From: Pseudarthrobacter enclensis
GTDB lineage: Bacteria > Actinomycetota > Actinomycetes > Actinomycetales > Micrococcaceae
Length of the DNA stretch: 64,000 bases
Assembly (NCBI RefSeq): GCF_001457025.1
Contig: NZ_KQ758601.1
Coordinates: 248,001-312,000, forward strand
Direction of reading: 5' to 3'
Part shown: one piece after another, positions 17,774-26,623 of the stretch
Layout of the letters: the number at the start of each line of letters is the position of its first letter
Numbering within the stretch: position 1 is the first letter of the stretch
Notes under the pieces: generated by a model
Databases searched by the model: none
What the model was told of the DNA's origin: nothing
What the model saw: the letters and a program-made list of their open reading frames with translations, nothing else
Position numbers and translations under genes: made by a program

Positions 17774-19941
17774 TGTGTTTCCTCCTGCATGTCGAAGTCG
17801 GATTCCCAATTGTCTTTTGCCACCTGGTCCTCGACGAGGACGGTGTTGCCGGGTGCTGCACGGTTCAGGTGCAGGAATTCAAGGTGCTGCTCGTAGTGGT
17901 CCAGGACGTCCGTGATGACCTGTTCCCGGGTGTATCCCATGAGGTCGTAGCCGTGGCTGCCTTCCTGCGAGAACACCTCCATCCGGTAGTACCGGTCGTC
18001 GGGGTCGGCCCGCCGGGTGGCGTAGCTGGGGGTCTCGTACTGCACCGGGTAGATCTGGTATTTGAAGGCCCGTTCCTCCCCCATGGCGATCTGCAGGTCG
18101 ATGCTGTGGATGCCGCAGGGTTCCACGGTGGCCACGGTCAGGGACGTCTCCGCGCCCTGGGACCGGAGCTCGGCCTCGACGTCCTGCAGGGCGGGCAGCG
18201 CCACGGTGTCGGCGAACCGGGTGGTCTGTTTCCGGCCCGGGTAGCTCATGGCGCGGGTGAGCCGCTGCCGCCAGGTCCGGCCGCCGCGCTGGTCCAGGGA
18301 CCGGCCGGTGATGATGCCCGGCAGGCTGGCACGGTAGCTGTCGTTGAGCGAGTTTTCCACCCGCAGCGCCTTGTAGAGCCCCAGCATGATCAGCACCAGC
18401 AGCAGCGAAAGGGGCAGGCCCATGATGATGGTGGCGTTCTGCAGGGTGGGCACGCCGCCCACCGTCAGCATGGCCAGGGTCAGCAGGCCGGTGGCCACGG
18501 CCCAGAAGACGCGCATCCACTCGGGACCGTCGGAATCTGCGTCCTTGAGGTGCGAGGTGAAGTTGGACATCACCAGGGCGCCGGAATCGGCCGAGGTCAC
18601 GTAGAAGAGCAGTCCGGTGAACGTGGCCACGGCGGCGGTGACGGGTACGGCGGGGAATTGCTCCAGCAGGCTGTAGAACCCCCGTTCCGGGTGGCTCATG
18701 GCGGCCTCGCCGAATGCGGCGTTGCCGTTCATTATCAGGTCCAGGCTGGAGTTTCCGAAGATCGAGATCCACAGGACGATGAAGATGAACGGCACGGTCA
18801 TGGTGCCCAGCACGAACTGCCGGATGGTGCGGCCGCGGGAAATGCGGGCCAGGAACAGGCCCACGAACGGCGCCCAGGCGATCCACCAGGCCCAGAAGAA
18901 CAGCGTCCAGGCGTTCATCCAGTCGGTGGGCCGGTCGTAGGCGAAGGTGTCCAGCGTCATGGCCGGGAACCGGCTCATGACGTCGCCGATGTTCTGGGCG
19001 ATCCCGTCCAGGAGGAAGTTGGTCTTGCCGGTCACCAGGACGAAGAGCATCAGGGCGACGGCCAGGACGACGTTGAGTTCGGAGAGCCTGCGGATGCCCT
19101 TCTCGACGCCGGACACCACCGAGACGGTGGCCATCACCACGGAGAGGACAATCAGGCCTATCTGCACGGCAAGGTTTTCCGGGATGCCGAACATGAAGTT
19201 CAGCCCGTAGTTGAGCTGCACGACGCCGATGCCCAGGGACGTGGCGATCCCGAAGATGGTGCCCAGGAGGGCCGCGATATCCACGGCGTGGCCTACCGGT
19301 CCTTCGATCCTCTTGCCGAAAATGGGGTAGAGGGCGGAGCGGATGCTCAGCGGCAGGTTGTGCCGGTAGGAGAAGTAGCCCAGTGCCAGGCCCATGAGGG
19401 CGTAGAGGGCCCAGCCGGTGATGCCGTAGTGGAAGAGCGTCCACACGAGGGCCTGCCGGGCGGCTTCGGCGGTTCCGCCTTCACGCTGCGGAGGCGCCAG
19501 GTACTGGCTGACCGGTTCCGAGACGGAGAAGAACATCAGGTCGATCCCGATGCCGGCGGCGAACAGCATGGCCGCCCAGGTGAACATGCCGAACTGGGGC
19601 TTGGAGTGGTCGGGGCCGAGCTTGGTCTTGCCCACCCGTGACAGGGCGGCCACCAGGACGAAGACCACCACCGCGGTGACGATCAGGAAGTAATACCAGC
19701 CCATGTTGGTGGACACCCAGCCCACCATGGCGCCGATGACCGATTCGGCGTTGGCTTTGGCGAGGATGGCCCACAGGGCGATGGCCACCACTCCGGTGGC
19801 CGAGCCCAGGAAGACTGTCTTGTTGACCCGGGTTTTGGCCTCCGGGGCGGCGCTGCCGGTGCTTTCGCCGGCTGCCGGCGGTTTTCGTTCTTCTTTCTCG
19901 AGGCCCGCGGTGTCCACGGGCGGTGCTGCATTTCGGCTCAT
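17770..19941 (-). CDS. betT: BCCT-family choline transporter BetT
   Basis: 723-residue betaine/choline/carnitine transporter with 12 predicted helices. The GIGIDLMFFSVSEP stretch matches the Gly-rich substrate/Na-binding segment of helix 5, and FFWAWWIAWAPFVGLFLARISRGRT is the BCCT signature around helices 8-9 (Trp-rich). A cytoplasmic C-terminal extension of about 180 residues, as in long BetT proteins, probably senses osmotic stress. The hydrophilic N-terminus is about 40 residues. It heads the betT-betB-betA operon. Long BCCT proteins are usually choline carriers driven by H+ or Na+. Confidence 0.92.
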   Translation of the reverse strand: MSRNAAPPVDTAGLEKEERKPPAAGESTGSAAPEAKTRVNKTVFLGSATGVVAIALWAILAKANAESVIGAMVGWVSTNMGWYYFLIVTAVVVFVLVAALSRVGKTKLGPDHSKPQFGMFTWAAMLFAAGIGIDLMFFSVSEPVSQYLAPPQREGGTAEAARQALVWTLFHYGITGWALYALMGLALGYFSYRHNLPLSIRSALYPIFGKRIEGPVGHAVDIAALLGTIFGIATSLGIGVVQLNYGLNFMFGIPENLAVQIGLIVLSVVMATVSVVSGVEKGIRRLSELNVVLAVALMLFVLVTGKTNFLLDGIAQNIGDVMSRFPAMTLDTFAYDRPTDWMNAWTLFFWAWWIAWAPFVGLFLARISRGRTIRQFVLGTMTVPFIFIVLWISIFGNSSLDLIMNGNAAFGEAAMSHPERGFYSLLEQFPAVPVTAAVATFTGLLFYVTSADSGALVMSNFTSHLKDADSDGPEWMRVFWAVATGLLTLAMLTVGGVPTLQNATIIMGLPLSLLLVLIMLGLYKALRVENSLNDSYRASLPGIITGRSLDQRGGRTWRQRLTRAMSYPGRKQTTRFADTVALPALQDVEAELRSQGAETSLTVATVEPCGIHSIDLQIAMGEERAFKYQIYPVQYETPSYATRRADPDDRYYRMEVFSQEGSHGYDLMGYTREQVITDVLDHYEQHLEFLHLNRAAPGNTVLVEDQVAKDNWESDFDMQEETQ

Positions 19942-20142
19942 CGGATCCCATTCCAGTTTTGAGGCTGTGGTCCACGCCGGCCTGGCGGGTTCTTGCGACC
20001 GCGGAAAGGCATCAGCCGGCGTCTTGCAGAGTCAGGCTTGGTTTTCGACGCTAACAAGGGGCTTCCGGAAAGGCCTACTTTTATGAATCTCCTCACCGCT
20101 GCCCGGGAGCGGTGTCACACCGCCATCCCTAGACTGAACCCC

Positions 20143-20793
20143 ATGGACTCACTTCTCTACGACCTGCCCGCGCTGACCATCCGCAGCATTTCCGTCAGCG
20201 ACATGGACAACAATGTGTACCTTCTGACGGCGAAGGAGAGCGGTGCGCAGCTTCTGATCGATGCCGCGGACGACCTTCCGGCGATCCGGAAGCTGATCGC
20301 CGACGGCGCCGCGGACACGCCCGCGGAACCGCGCCTGGCGTTGATCGCCACGACGCACCAGCATTGGGACCATGTGCGGGCGCTGAAGGACCTGGTCGAC
20401 GCCACCGGAGCCCGCACGGCCGCCGGTGTGGACGACGCCGGGGCCCTGCCCGTCCCCGTGGACGTGCGGCTCAGCCATGGCGATGTGGGCAACTTCGACG
20501 GGTTCGACGTGACGGCGGTGCACCTGCGCGGCCACACCCCGGGGTCCATCGCGTTCGTGTACCAGGACCCGGACGGCCCGGCGCACATCTTCTCCGGCGA
20601 TTCCCTGTTTCCCGGCGGCGTGGGCAACACCCAGAAGGACCCGGAACGGTTCAACCAGCTGCTGTCCGACGTCACGGAGCGCCTGTTCGGCGCCTACCCG
20701 GACACCGCCGTCGTCCATCCCGGCCATGGCAAGCCGACGACGCTCGGCGCCGAACGCCCCCATCTTGAGGAGTGGCGCGCCCGCGGCTGGTAA
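20143..20793 (+). CDS. Metallo-beta-lactamase-fold hydrolase (glyoxalase II-like)
   Basis: 216-residue MBL-fold enzyme. Metal ligands are visible in THQHWDHV (variant of HxHxDH), in LRGHTPGS, the bridging Asp in FSGDSLFPGG, and the last His in VVHPGHGKPT. The set matches glyoxalase II-like thioester hydrolases, though the first motif reads HQHWDH. The ATG at 20143 follows TAGACT (20130-20135) by 7 nt, the leaderless pattern; no Shine-Dalgarno is present. Divergent from betT, with no evidence of shared function. Confidence 0.85.
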   Translation: MDSLLYDLPALTIRSISVSDMDNNVYLLTAKESGAQLLIDAADDLPAIRKLIADGAADTPAEPRLALIATTHQHWDHVRALKDLVDATGARTAAGVDDAGALPVPVDVRLSHGDVGNFDGFDVTAVHLRGHTPGSIAFVYQDPDGPAHIFSGDSLFPGGVGNTQKDPERFNQLLSDVTERLFGAYPDTAVVHPGHGKPTTLGAERPHLEEWRARGW

Positions 20794-20802
20794 CCCTTAG
20801 AC

Positions 20803-20866
20803 GCATCGAGTGCTCCGTAACCGCCCTTATGAAGCTTCAAAAGGGCAGTTACGGAGCACTCGATGC
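20803..20866. repeat. 64-nt near-perfect palindrome
   Basis: Arms of 32 nt match with only two mismatches (positions 20822/20847 and 20829/20840) and no loop; the centre is GAAGCTTC. It begins 10 nt after the MBL gene stop and ends 16 nt before the convergent helicase stop. It could be a bidirectional terminator or a dispersed REP-like element. Confidence 0.8.
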
Positions 20867-20881
20867 ACTAACTGGTGGGGA

Positions 20882-22744
20882 CTACCGCCCGCGGCGTTCG
20901 TTCGACGCCGGGGCGGAGGCGCGGCGCGGGCCGCTGCGCTTGGGACGGCCGGAACCGCCGTTGCCGCCGTTGCCCGAGCCGTACGAGCCGCCGGAAACCC
21001 CGCCGGTGTTCGAAGACCAGACGGCCTTGCTGCCGCCGGAGGCGCCTGCTGCGGCGCGCTGGCCGGTAGCGGGGCGTCCGCCACGCTGGCCACCGGTTGC
21101 ACCGCCTGAACGCTGGCCGCGGCCGGAGCCGCCGCGCGGGGCGTCGCTGCGGGTGATGCGTGAATCGGTACGGCTTTCCGGGCTGCGCCCGTCAGATCCG
21201 CGGCCGGCCGAGGCGCGGCCCCCTGCGGCGGGAACGTCGTTGCGGTGGGTGCTGGCGGTCCCCCGGCCGCGGGCGTTGCGGCGTGCTGCAGCGGCGGCGA
21301 TGGCGCGGTCCTCGTGCTGCTCGCGGACCGAATCAGCGGCGGCGCGGGCCTCGGTGCGTCCCTCGAAGGCAACGGCGCGGCGCTCGGCGCGGGTGCTCTC
21401 GCCCCGTTCGGCCGACACCTTGCCCCTGCCGCCGCGGCCACCACGGCCGCCCGCGGTGGGCGACGCCTGGCGGCGTGCGCGCTTGCGCTCGGCGTTGGCA
21501 CCGGTGGAGGTGCCGCCGCCCTGCTTGGGCATCCGGGCTGCGAGGAGTGCGGCGCGGGTGCGCGGGTCCACCTTCTCGGCGACCTCGCCGACGAGTTCGG
21601 CCACGATGGGCGAGCCAGCGGTGACGCGCTCGAAGCTGACCTCGACGCCGGCGGCCTTCATCAGCTTCTTCACGTCACTCTGCTGCTCCGGCAGGGTCAG
21701 GGTGACCACGGTGCCGTCGGAGCCGGCGCGGGCGGTGCGGCCCGAGCGGTGCAGGTAGGCCTTGTGCTCGGTGGGCGGGTCGACGTGGATGACGAGTTCG
21801 ACGTCGTCCACGTGCACGCCACGGGCGGCCACGTCGGTGGCCACCAGGACGCGGACGTCGCCGTTGGAGAACTCCGCGAGGTTGCGGTCACGGGCATTCT
21901 GCGACAGGTTTCCGTGCAGGTCCACGGCGGGAATGCCGGCGTCGGTGAGGGTCTTGGCCAGCTTGCGGGCGTGGTGCTTGGTCCGCATGAAGAGCACGCG
22001 GCGGCCGGCGCCGGAGGCCAGCTCCACGATCAGCTGCTTCTTCACGGTCTGGTCGTTGACCACCAGGACGTGGTGCTCCATGGTGGTCACCGCGGCCTGC
22101 GGATCGTCCACCGAGTGGGTCAGCGGGTTGGACAGGAAACGGTTGACCAACTTGTCAACACCGTTGTCCAGCGTCGCCGAGAACAGCAGCCGCTGGCCCT
22201 GCTGGGGGGTCATGTCCATCAGCTTCTTCACCACGGGCAGGAAGCCGAGGTCCGCCATGTGGTCCGCCTCGTCCAGGACCGTGATTTCCACGCCCTCGAG
22301 GGTGAGGATGCGCTGGCGGATCAGGTCCTCCAGCCGGCCCGGGCAGGCGATGACGATGTCGACGCCGGCACGCAGCGCCTTCTCCTGGCGCGCCTGGGAG
22401 ACACCGCCGTAGATCACGGTGGTGTTCAGCCCGGCGGCCTTGGCCAGCGGCTCGACGGTGGCGTTGATCTGGGTTGCCAGTTCACGGGTGGGGGCGAGCA
22501 CCAGGCCCATGGGCCGGCCGGGCTTGCGGAAGTAGGGCGCTTCGCGCTCGGCCAGGCGGGCCACCAGCGGAATGGCGAAGGCGATGGTCTTGCCGGACCC
22601 GGTGCGGCCGCGGCCCAGGACATCGCGGCCGGACAGCGTGTCCGGGAGGGTCTTGACCTGGATGGGGAACGGGGATTCGATTCCCTGCGCGGCGAGGGTT
22701 TCGACGAGGGCTTTGGGCGTGCCGAGGGCAGCAAAAGTAGTCAT
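20882..22744 (-). CDS. DEAD-box RNA helicase with Arg/Gly-rich tail
   Basis: 620-residue ATP-dependent RNA helicase. The core (1-380) shows the Q motif (FPIQ), Walker A GRGRTGSGKT near 47, PTRELA, the DEAD box in VLDEADHM, SAT in LLFSATL, and HRSGRTARAG (motif VI). The C-terminal ~200 residues are rich in Arg, Gly, Ser and Ala and disordered, as in RNA-annealing tails. Likely roles are ribosome assembly or RNA decay in cold or stress. I chose ATG 22744 because it starts the conserved fold; the 192-nt extension to 22936 overlaps a terminator-like leader. Confidence 0.92.
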   Translation of the reverse strand: MTTFAALGTPKALVETLAAQGIESPFPIQVKTLPDTLSGRDVLGRGRTGSGKTIAFAIPLVARLAEREAPYFRKPGRPMGLVLAPTRELATQINATVEPLAKAAGLNTTVIYGGVSQARQEKALRAGVDIVIACPGRLEDLIRQRILTLEGVEITVLDEADHMADLGFLPVVKKLMDMTPQQGQRLLFSATLDNGVDKLVNRFLSNPLTHSVDDPQAAVTTMEHHVLVVNDQTVKKQLIVELASGAGRRVLFMRTKHHARKLAKTLTDAGIPAVDLHGNLSQNARDRNLAEFSNGDVRVLVATDVAARGVHVDDVELVIHVDPPTEHKAYLHRSGRTARAGSDGTVVTLTLPEQQSDVKKLMKAAGVEVSFERVTAGSPIVAELVGEVAEKVDPRTRAALLAARMPKQGGGTSTGANAERKRARRQASPTAGGRGGRGGRGKVSAERGESTRAERRAVAFEGRTEARAAADSVREQHEDRAIAAAAARRNARGRGTASTHRNDVPAAGGRASAGRGSDGRSPESRTDSRITRSDAPRGGSGRGQRSGGATGGQRGGRPATGQRAAAGASGGSKAVWSSNTGGVSGGSYGSGNGGNGGSGRPKRSGPRRASAPASNERRGR

Positions 22745-22915
22745 AAACTCAAAGGTCTTTCTGGCGGTATCCGTGGGGATATCGGCCCCGATGCCGGTTG
22801 GCCCGGGGGTTCGCCGAAGAAAAGTCAGGTGGTCAACCGGCGCGCTGCCGTTGTCAGGACGGCGGCCGGGACCAAATGGAACGCGTTCATCGACGCAGGA
22901 TGTGCCTCTCACATG

Positions 22916-22982
22916 AAAAAAGCCCCGACCCCTCAACGAAGGGTTACCAGGGCATCACTGCACATCAAGTTCCACCAGTCTA
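22916..22982 (-). promoter_or_regulatory. Leader with -10 box, 10-codon uORF and terminator hairpin (attenuator candidate)
   Basis: On the minus strand, TAGACT (22982-22977) is a -10 candidate. A 10-codon ORF encoding MCSDALVTLR (ATG at 22965, stop 22935-22933) follows. Its end overlaps a hairpin with GCCC/GGGC and CCCT/AGGG pairs (22922-22953) that is followed by six T residues (22921-22916). The helicase start lies about 170 nt further downstream. The arrangement resembles uORF-controlled attenuation. Confidence 0.5.
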
Positions 22983-23048
22983 GCATCCCGCCGCGGGGCA
23001 CCGTCATTGGCCGTTGCCATGCGGGAGCCGGCAGGGCAGGGTGGGGGC

Positions 23049-23777
23049 ATGAGCGAACACGCGCCGCACCAGCACGGACAGCACGACGACGGCACCCCCA
23101 CTTCCCCGGACGGCACCGCCGCCGTCGGTGCGGCAGCCGTGTGGGACGAGCGCTACCGGACCAAAAAGCAGTTCTGGAGCGGGAATCCCAATCCCCAGCT
23201 GGTCCGGGAGGCGGGCGGCCTGAAACCGGGGCGTGCGCTGGAACTGGGGTGCGGCGAAGGTGCGGACGCCATCTGGCTGGCCCGCCACGGCTGGTCCGTG
23301 ACCGCCGTCGACGTCTCCGCCGTCGCACTGGAACGGGCGCAGGCGCACGAAAAAGCGGTCTACGCGCGGGAGAGCGTGCAGCCGGCGGACAGCCCGCCAG
23401 CTGCACGCATCACCTGGCAGCAGGCGGACCTGGAACGGTGGGAGCCGGAGGCGGCGTTCGAGCTGGTGACCTCCCAGTTCCTGCACTCACAGGAACTGGA
23501 CTGGCGGCGCCCCCTGCGCACGGCGGCAGCGGCGGTGAAGCCGGGCGGGACGCTGCTGGTGGTGGGCCACCACCCTGACCGGCTGCCGCCGTGGGGCGGC
23601 GGGCACCACCACGCAGACATGTTCTACACGGGCGAAGACCTGGTGCGGGAGCTGGGGCTGGCGGGGCCGGACTGGCAGGTGGAGGTGCTGACCAGCCGCG
23701 AACGCCCGGTCACTGGCCCGGAAGGCCAGCATGCCACCATCGCGGACGTGGTGCTGCGGGCCACCAGGCTCGCCTGA
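23049..23777 (+). CDS. Class I SAM-dependent methyltransferase
   Basis: 242-residue Rossmann-fold methyltransferase. Motif I reads ALELGCGEGADAIWLA near residue 75, followed by SVTAVDVSAVALERA (motif II acidic end), and LLVVGHHPD near 175. A His-rich N-terminus (EHAPHQHGQH) and the core opening WDERYRTKKQFWSGNPN resemble the TehB-like or thiopurine-type small-molecule methyltransferases. The ATG at 23049 follows CAGGGT by 6 nt, a weak version of the local leaderless pattern. Substrate unknown. Confidence 0.83.
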   Translation: MSEHAPHQHGQHDDGTPTSPDGTAAVGAAAVWDERYRTKKQFWSGNPNPQLVREAGGLKPGRALELGCGEGADAIWLARHGWSVTAVDVSAVALERAQAHEKAVYARESVQPADSPPAARITWQQADLERWEPEAAFELVTSQFLHSQELDWRRPLRTAAAAVKPGGTLLVVGHHPDRLPPWGGGHHHADMFYTGEDLVRELGLAGPDWQVEVLTSRERPVTGPEGQHATIADVVLRATRLA

Positions 23778-23786
23778 ACCGGGGCC

Positions 23787-25190
23787 TCACCCCGCACGCG
23801 GGGCGACCCGGGGCGCCACGAACGTTGCGGCGGCACCGATGACCGCGGCGAAGGTGAAGACGCCGGCGAAGGAACTGGCCGTCGTCGTGAACGCCGCGAA
23901 GACGATACCGGTGGTGGCCAGGGCGAGTGCTCCGCCCAGCGAATCCGAGATGGACATCGCCGAGGAGTTGAATCCCTCGTTGTCCTTGGTGGACAGGGCC
24001 AGGGTCATGACGCTGAGCCGCGGGTAGAGCAGGCCCATGCCGCCGCCGGCGAAGACCCAGCCAGCAATGGCGATGGCGGCAGGCCAGTGCAGGGCAGCGG
24101 TGGCCAGCGCCAGGAGCACCGCCCCGAGGACCATGAACGCGCCGATGCGGACCGCGGCAGGGTGCGGCAGGCGGGCACCGAGGCGGCCCTGCACGGCGGC
24201 AGCTCCCGCCCACGCCAGCGCCCCTCCGGTGAGGGTGAGCCCGGCGAAGGTGGGCGGGAACGCGTACAGCTCGATCAGCAGGTACGGCAGGTACACCTCG
24301 GCGCCGAAGAACGAGGCCGAGGCGAGCCCGCGGGCCAGGATGACGCTGGGCAGGCCGGGCCGGGCCAGGAGCGTCCCGCGTGGCACCAGCGGCCGCACAG
24401 CCACCAGCGCGACGCCGACGGCGGCCATGGCCAGCACCGCCGTCGCCGCCGGGAACCCCTCCACGCGGACCTCGGCCGAAAGGTTCAGCCCGAGGACTGC
24501 GACGGCGGCGAGGGCCGCCCAGCCCAGCCGGCCGACGGCCCACGGCGGCACGCGTTCCGTGCCGGTATCCCCGGTGGTGGCCGGCCGGCCCATCCCCTTC
24601 AGGACGGGGGCGATCATGAGCAGGGCCGGAATCACCAGGCCCACCACGCCGAGGAACACCCAGTGCCAGCTGAAGACCTGTGCCACGACGCCTGCGGCGA
24701 ACGGCCCCACCAGGGACGGGATCACCCAGGCCGCGGAGAACGCGGCGAAGATTTTGGGGTGGAGGACACCGGGAAAGATCCGTGCCACCAAAACGTACAG
24801 CGCCACAGTAAGCGCGCCGCCGCCCAGTCCCTGGACCAGGCGGCCGGCCACGAGCACAGGCATGGACACGGCCGTTCCGGCGATCAGCAGGCCTGCCACG
24901 AACAGCGCCACCGAGGCATAGAGGGGCATTGCCGGTCCGCGCCGGTCGGACCAGTTGCCGGCTGCCACGTTGCCGATCACTCCCGTGGCAAGGGGCCCGG
25001 CGAACGCCAGCGCGTACAGGCCCGCGCCGTCCAGTTCGCGGCTGACCAGCGGCATGATGGTGGTCACCGCCAGCGATTCGAAGGCGGCGAGGAACACCAG
25101 CGCGCAGGTGCCCACCGTCACCCAGAGGTAGGGCCGCTGCAGGATGCCCGCAGTGGACCCGGTGGCGGGGAGGGTGGGGTCTTGCATCAT
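23787..25190 (-). CDS. MFS transporter (drug-exporter type)
   Basis: 467-residue integral membrane protein with about 12-14 helices. The MFS motif A appears as GNWSDRRGP between helices 2 and 3, VAGRLVQGLGGGA is a motif B-like segment, and WVIPSLVGPFAAGVV is the antiporter motif C region. This points to proton-coupled efflux. It starts at ATG 25190 (25187 is possible) only 6 nt after the stop of a second MFS gene, so the two are cotranscribed. Substrate unknown. Confidence 0.85.
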   Translation of the reverse strand: MMQDPTLPATGSTAGILQRPYLWVTVGTCALVFLAAFESLAVTTIMPLVSRELDGAGLYALAFAGPLATGVIGNVAAGNWSDRRGPAMPLYASVALFVAGLLIAGTAVSMPVLVAGRLVQGLGGGALTVALYVLVARIFPGVLHPKIFAAFSAAWVIPSLVGPFAAGVVAQVFSWHWVFLGVVGLVIPALLMIAPVLKGMGRPATTGDTGTERVPPWAVGRLGWAALAAVAVLGLNLSAEVRVEGFPAATAVLAMAAVGVALVAVRPLVPRGTLLARPGLPSVILARGLASASFFGAEVYLPYLLIELYAFPPTFAGLTLTGGALAWAGAAAVQGRLGARLPHPAAVRIGAFMVLGAVLLALATAALHWPAAIAIAGWVFAGGGMGLLYPRLSVMTLALSTKDNEGFNSSAMSISDSLGGALALATTGIVFAAFTTTASSFAGVFTFAAVIGAAATFVAPRVAPRAG

Positions 25191-25196
25191 GGCCGC

Positions 25197-26510
25197 CTAC
25201 TCCACGAACCGGTCGCGGCCGGCGCGGTAGCCGAAGACGGCGGCCAGCAGGCCCACGGCCAGGAACAGGACACCGGCGGCCGTGAAGGACCCGGTGGCCT
25301 GGTGCAGCTGCCCCACCAGCAGTGTTCCGGTGGAGCCGAGCCCATAGCCCACGCCCTGCATCATGCCGGACAGGTGCGCGGCGGTGTGCCCGTCCCGGGT
25401 GCGGAGCATGATCATGGTGAGCGCCACCGCGGTCAGGCTGCCCTGGCCAAGGCCCAGCAGCCCGGCCCATACCCACACCAGGTCCAGCGGCCCGAAGATG
25501 CTCAGGGCGAAGCCTCCCCCGGTCATCAGCGCCACCACGGTGTTGATGGCCCGCTGGTCCCGGAACCTTGCGGCCAGTGCGGGGGCGAACAGTGAACCGA
25601 GCATTTGCAGCACGATGCTCACCGACACGATCAGCCCGGCGGTGGCGCCGTCCACGCCGCGTTCGCGGAGGATGGGGGCCAGCCAGGCGAAGACGCTGAA
25701 CGACATCATGGCCTGCAGCACCATGAAGATGGTCACCTGCCAGGCCACCGGGGAGCGCCACACGTTCACGCCGTCCTTGACGGCCGTGTGCCGGACCGCC
25801 CGCTGCCGCAGGGCCACCGGCAGGAACAGGAGGAGGACGACGGCGGCGGGCAGCGCCCAGAACCACAGCGCCGCGGTCCATTCCCCCGTCGCCGCGTATA
25901 CGGGATAGGTGAAGCCGGCCCCCAGCGCGGCCGACGCGCAGATGGCTGTGGTGTAAAGCCCGCCCATCAGTCCCAGCCGGTGCGGGAAATCCCGTTTGAC
26001 CAGTCCCGGAAGCAGGACGTTGCACAGGGCGATCGCGGCCCCGCACGCGGCGGTGCCCGCCAGCAGGCCCGGCAGGTGGCCGCCCGGGAGCCCCGGGCCT
26101 GCCGGGCGCAGCAGCAGCCCCGCAGCCAGGACGGCCATGGCACCCAGCAGCACGCGTTCGGCCCCGAATCTGCGGGCCAGGACGGGCGCCAGCGGTGCAA
26201 AGACACCCAGCAGCGTCACGGGAACGGTGGTCAGGACCACGATGGACCATCCCGGCAGCGACGCCTGGGCGGTGATTTCCGGGAGGACGGCGGAGAAGCT
26301 GGAGAAAACGGTCCGCAGGTTCAGGCCGATCAGGACCAGGCACAGCCCCAGGTAGGCCAAATGCCGGCGGCTCCCCACGCTGGTGGGTCCAGGTGCCGGC
26401 GATTCGTCGATCTCAGCGTCGATGAGCCCGCCGGCATCACGGCCTGGCGCCTTTACGGCGTCCGCTTCCAGGCCGGGCTTCCTTGCCCCGGCATTCGTTG
26501 CTTCCGTCAC
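25197..26510 (-). CDS. CynX/NimT-family MFS transporter
   Basis: 437-residue MFS protein with 12 predicted helices. GLNLRTVFSSFSAVLPEI in helix 1 and the arrangement VPVTLLGVFAPLAPVLARRFGAER are typical of the CynX/NimT (cyanate/2-nitroimidazole) branch. A hydrophilic N-terminus of about 45 residues precedes helix 1. The GTG start at 26510 follows AAGAAT by 6 nt, so its mRNA may be leaderless. It is divergent from trmB and precedes the second MFS gene by 6 nt. Confidence 0.83.
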   Translation of the reverse strand: MTEATNAGARKPGLEADAVKAPGRDAGGLIDAEIDESPAPGPTSVGSRRHLAYLGLCLVLIGLNLRTVFSSFSAVLPEITAQASLPGWSIVVLTTVPVTLLGVFAPLAPVLARRFGAERVLLGAMAVLAAGLLLRPAGPGLPGGHLPGLLAGTAACGAAIALCNVLLPGLVKRDFPHRLGLMGGLYTTAICASAALGAGFTYPVYAATGEWTAALWFWALPAAVVLLLFLPVALRQRAVRHTAVKDGVNVWRSPVAWQVTIFMVLQAMMSFSVFAWLAPILRERGVDGATAGLIVSVSIVLQMLGSLFAPALAARFRDQRAINTVVALMTGGGFALSIFGPLDLVWVWAGLLGLGQGSLTAVALTMIMLRTRDGHTAAHLSGMMQGVGYGLGSTGTLLVGQLHQATGSFTAAGVLFLAVGLLAAVFGYRAGRDRFVE

Positions 26511-26623
26511 CCGCCCATTCTTGCAGCATGGAACGGCGCCGGATGTGATCCACCTGCGGGCGGCTGCGCCGGTGGGAGGTGCGGCAGGCTGCTGCCGCTT
26601 CCGGCGCCGGTATTCTGGAAGGG

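Noticed and set aside
17869..19641. Open frame of 590 codons on the plus strand opposite betT
   Set aside because: His/Gly/Asp-rich product without family features, fully antisense to a well-supported BCCT transporter.
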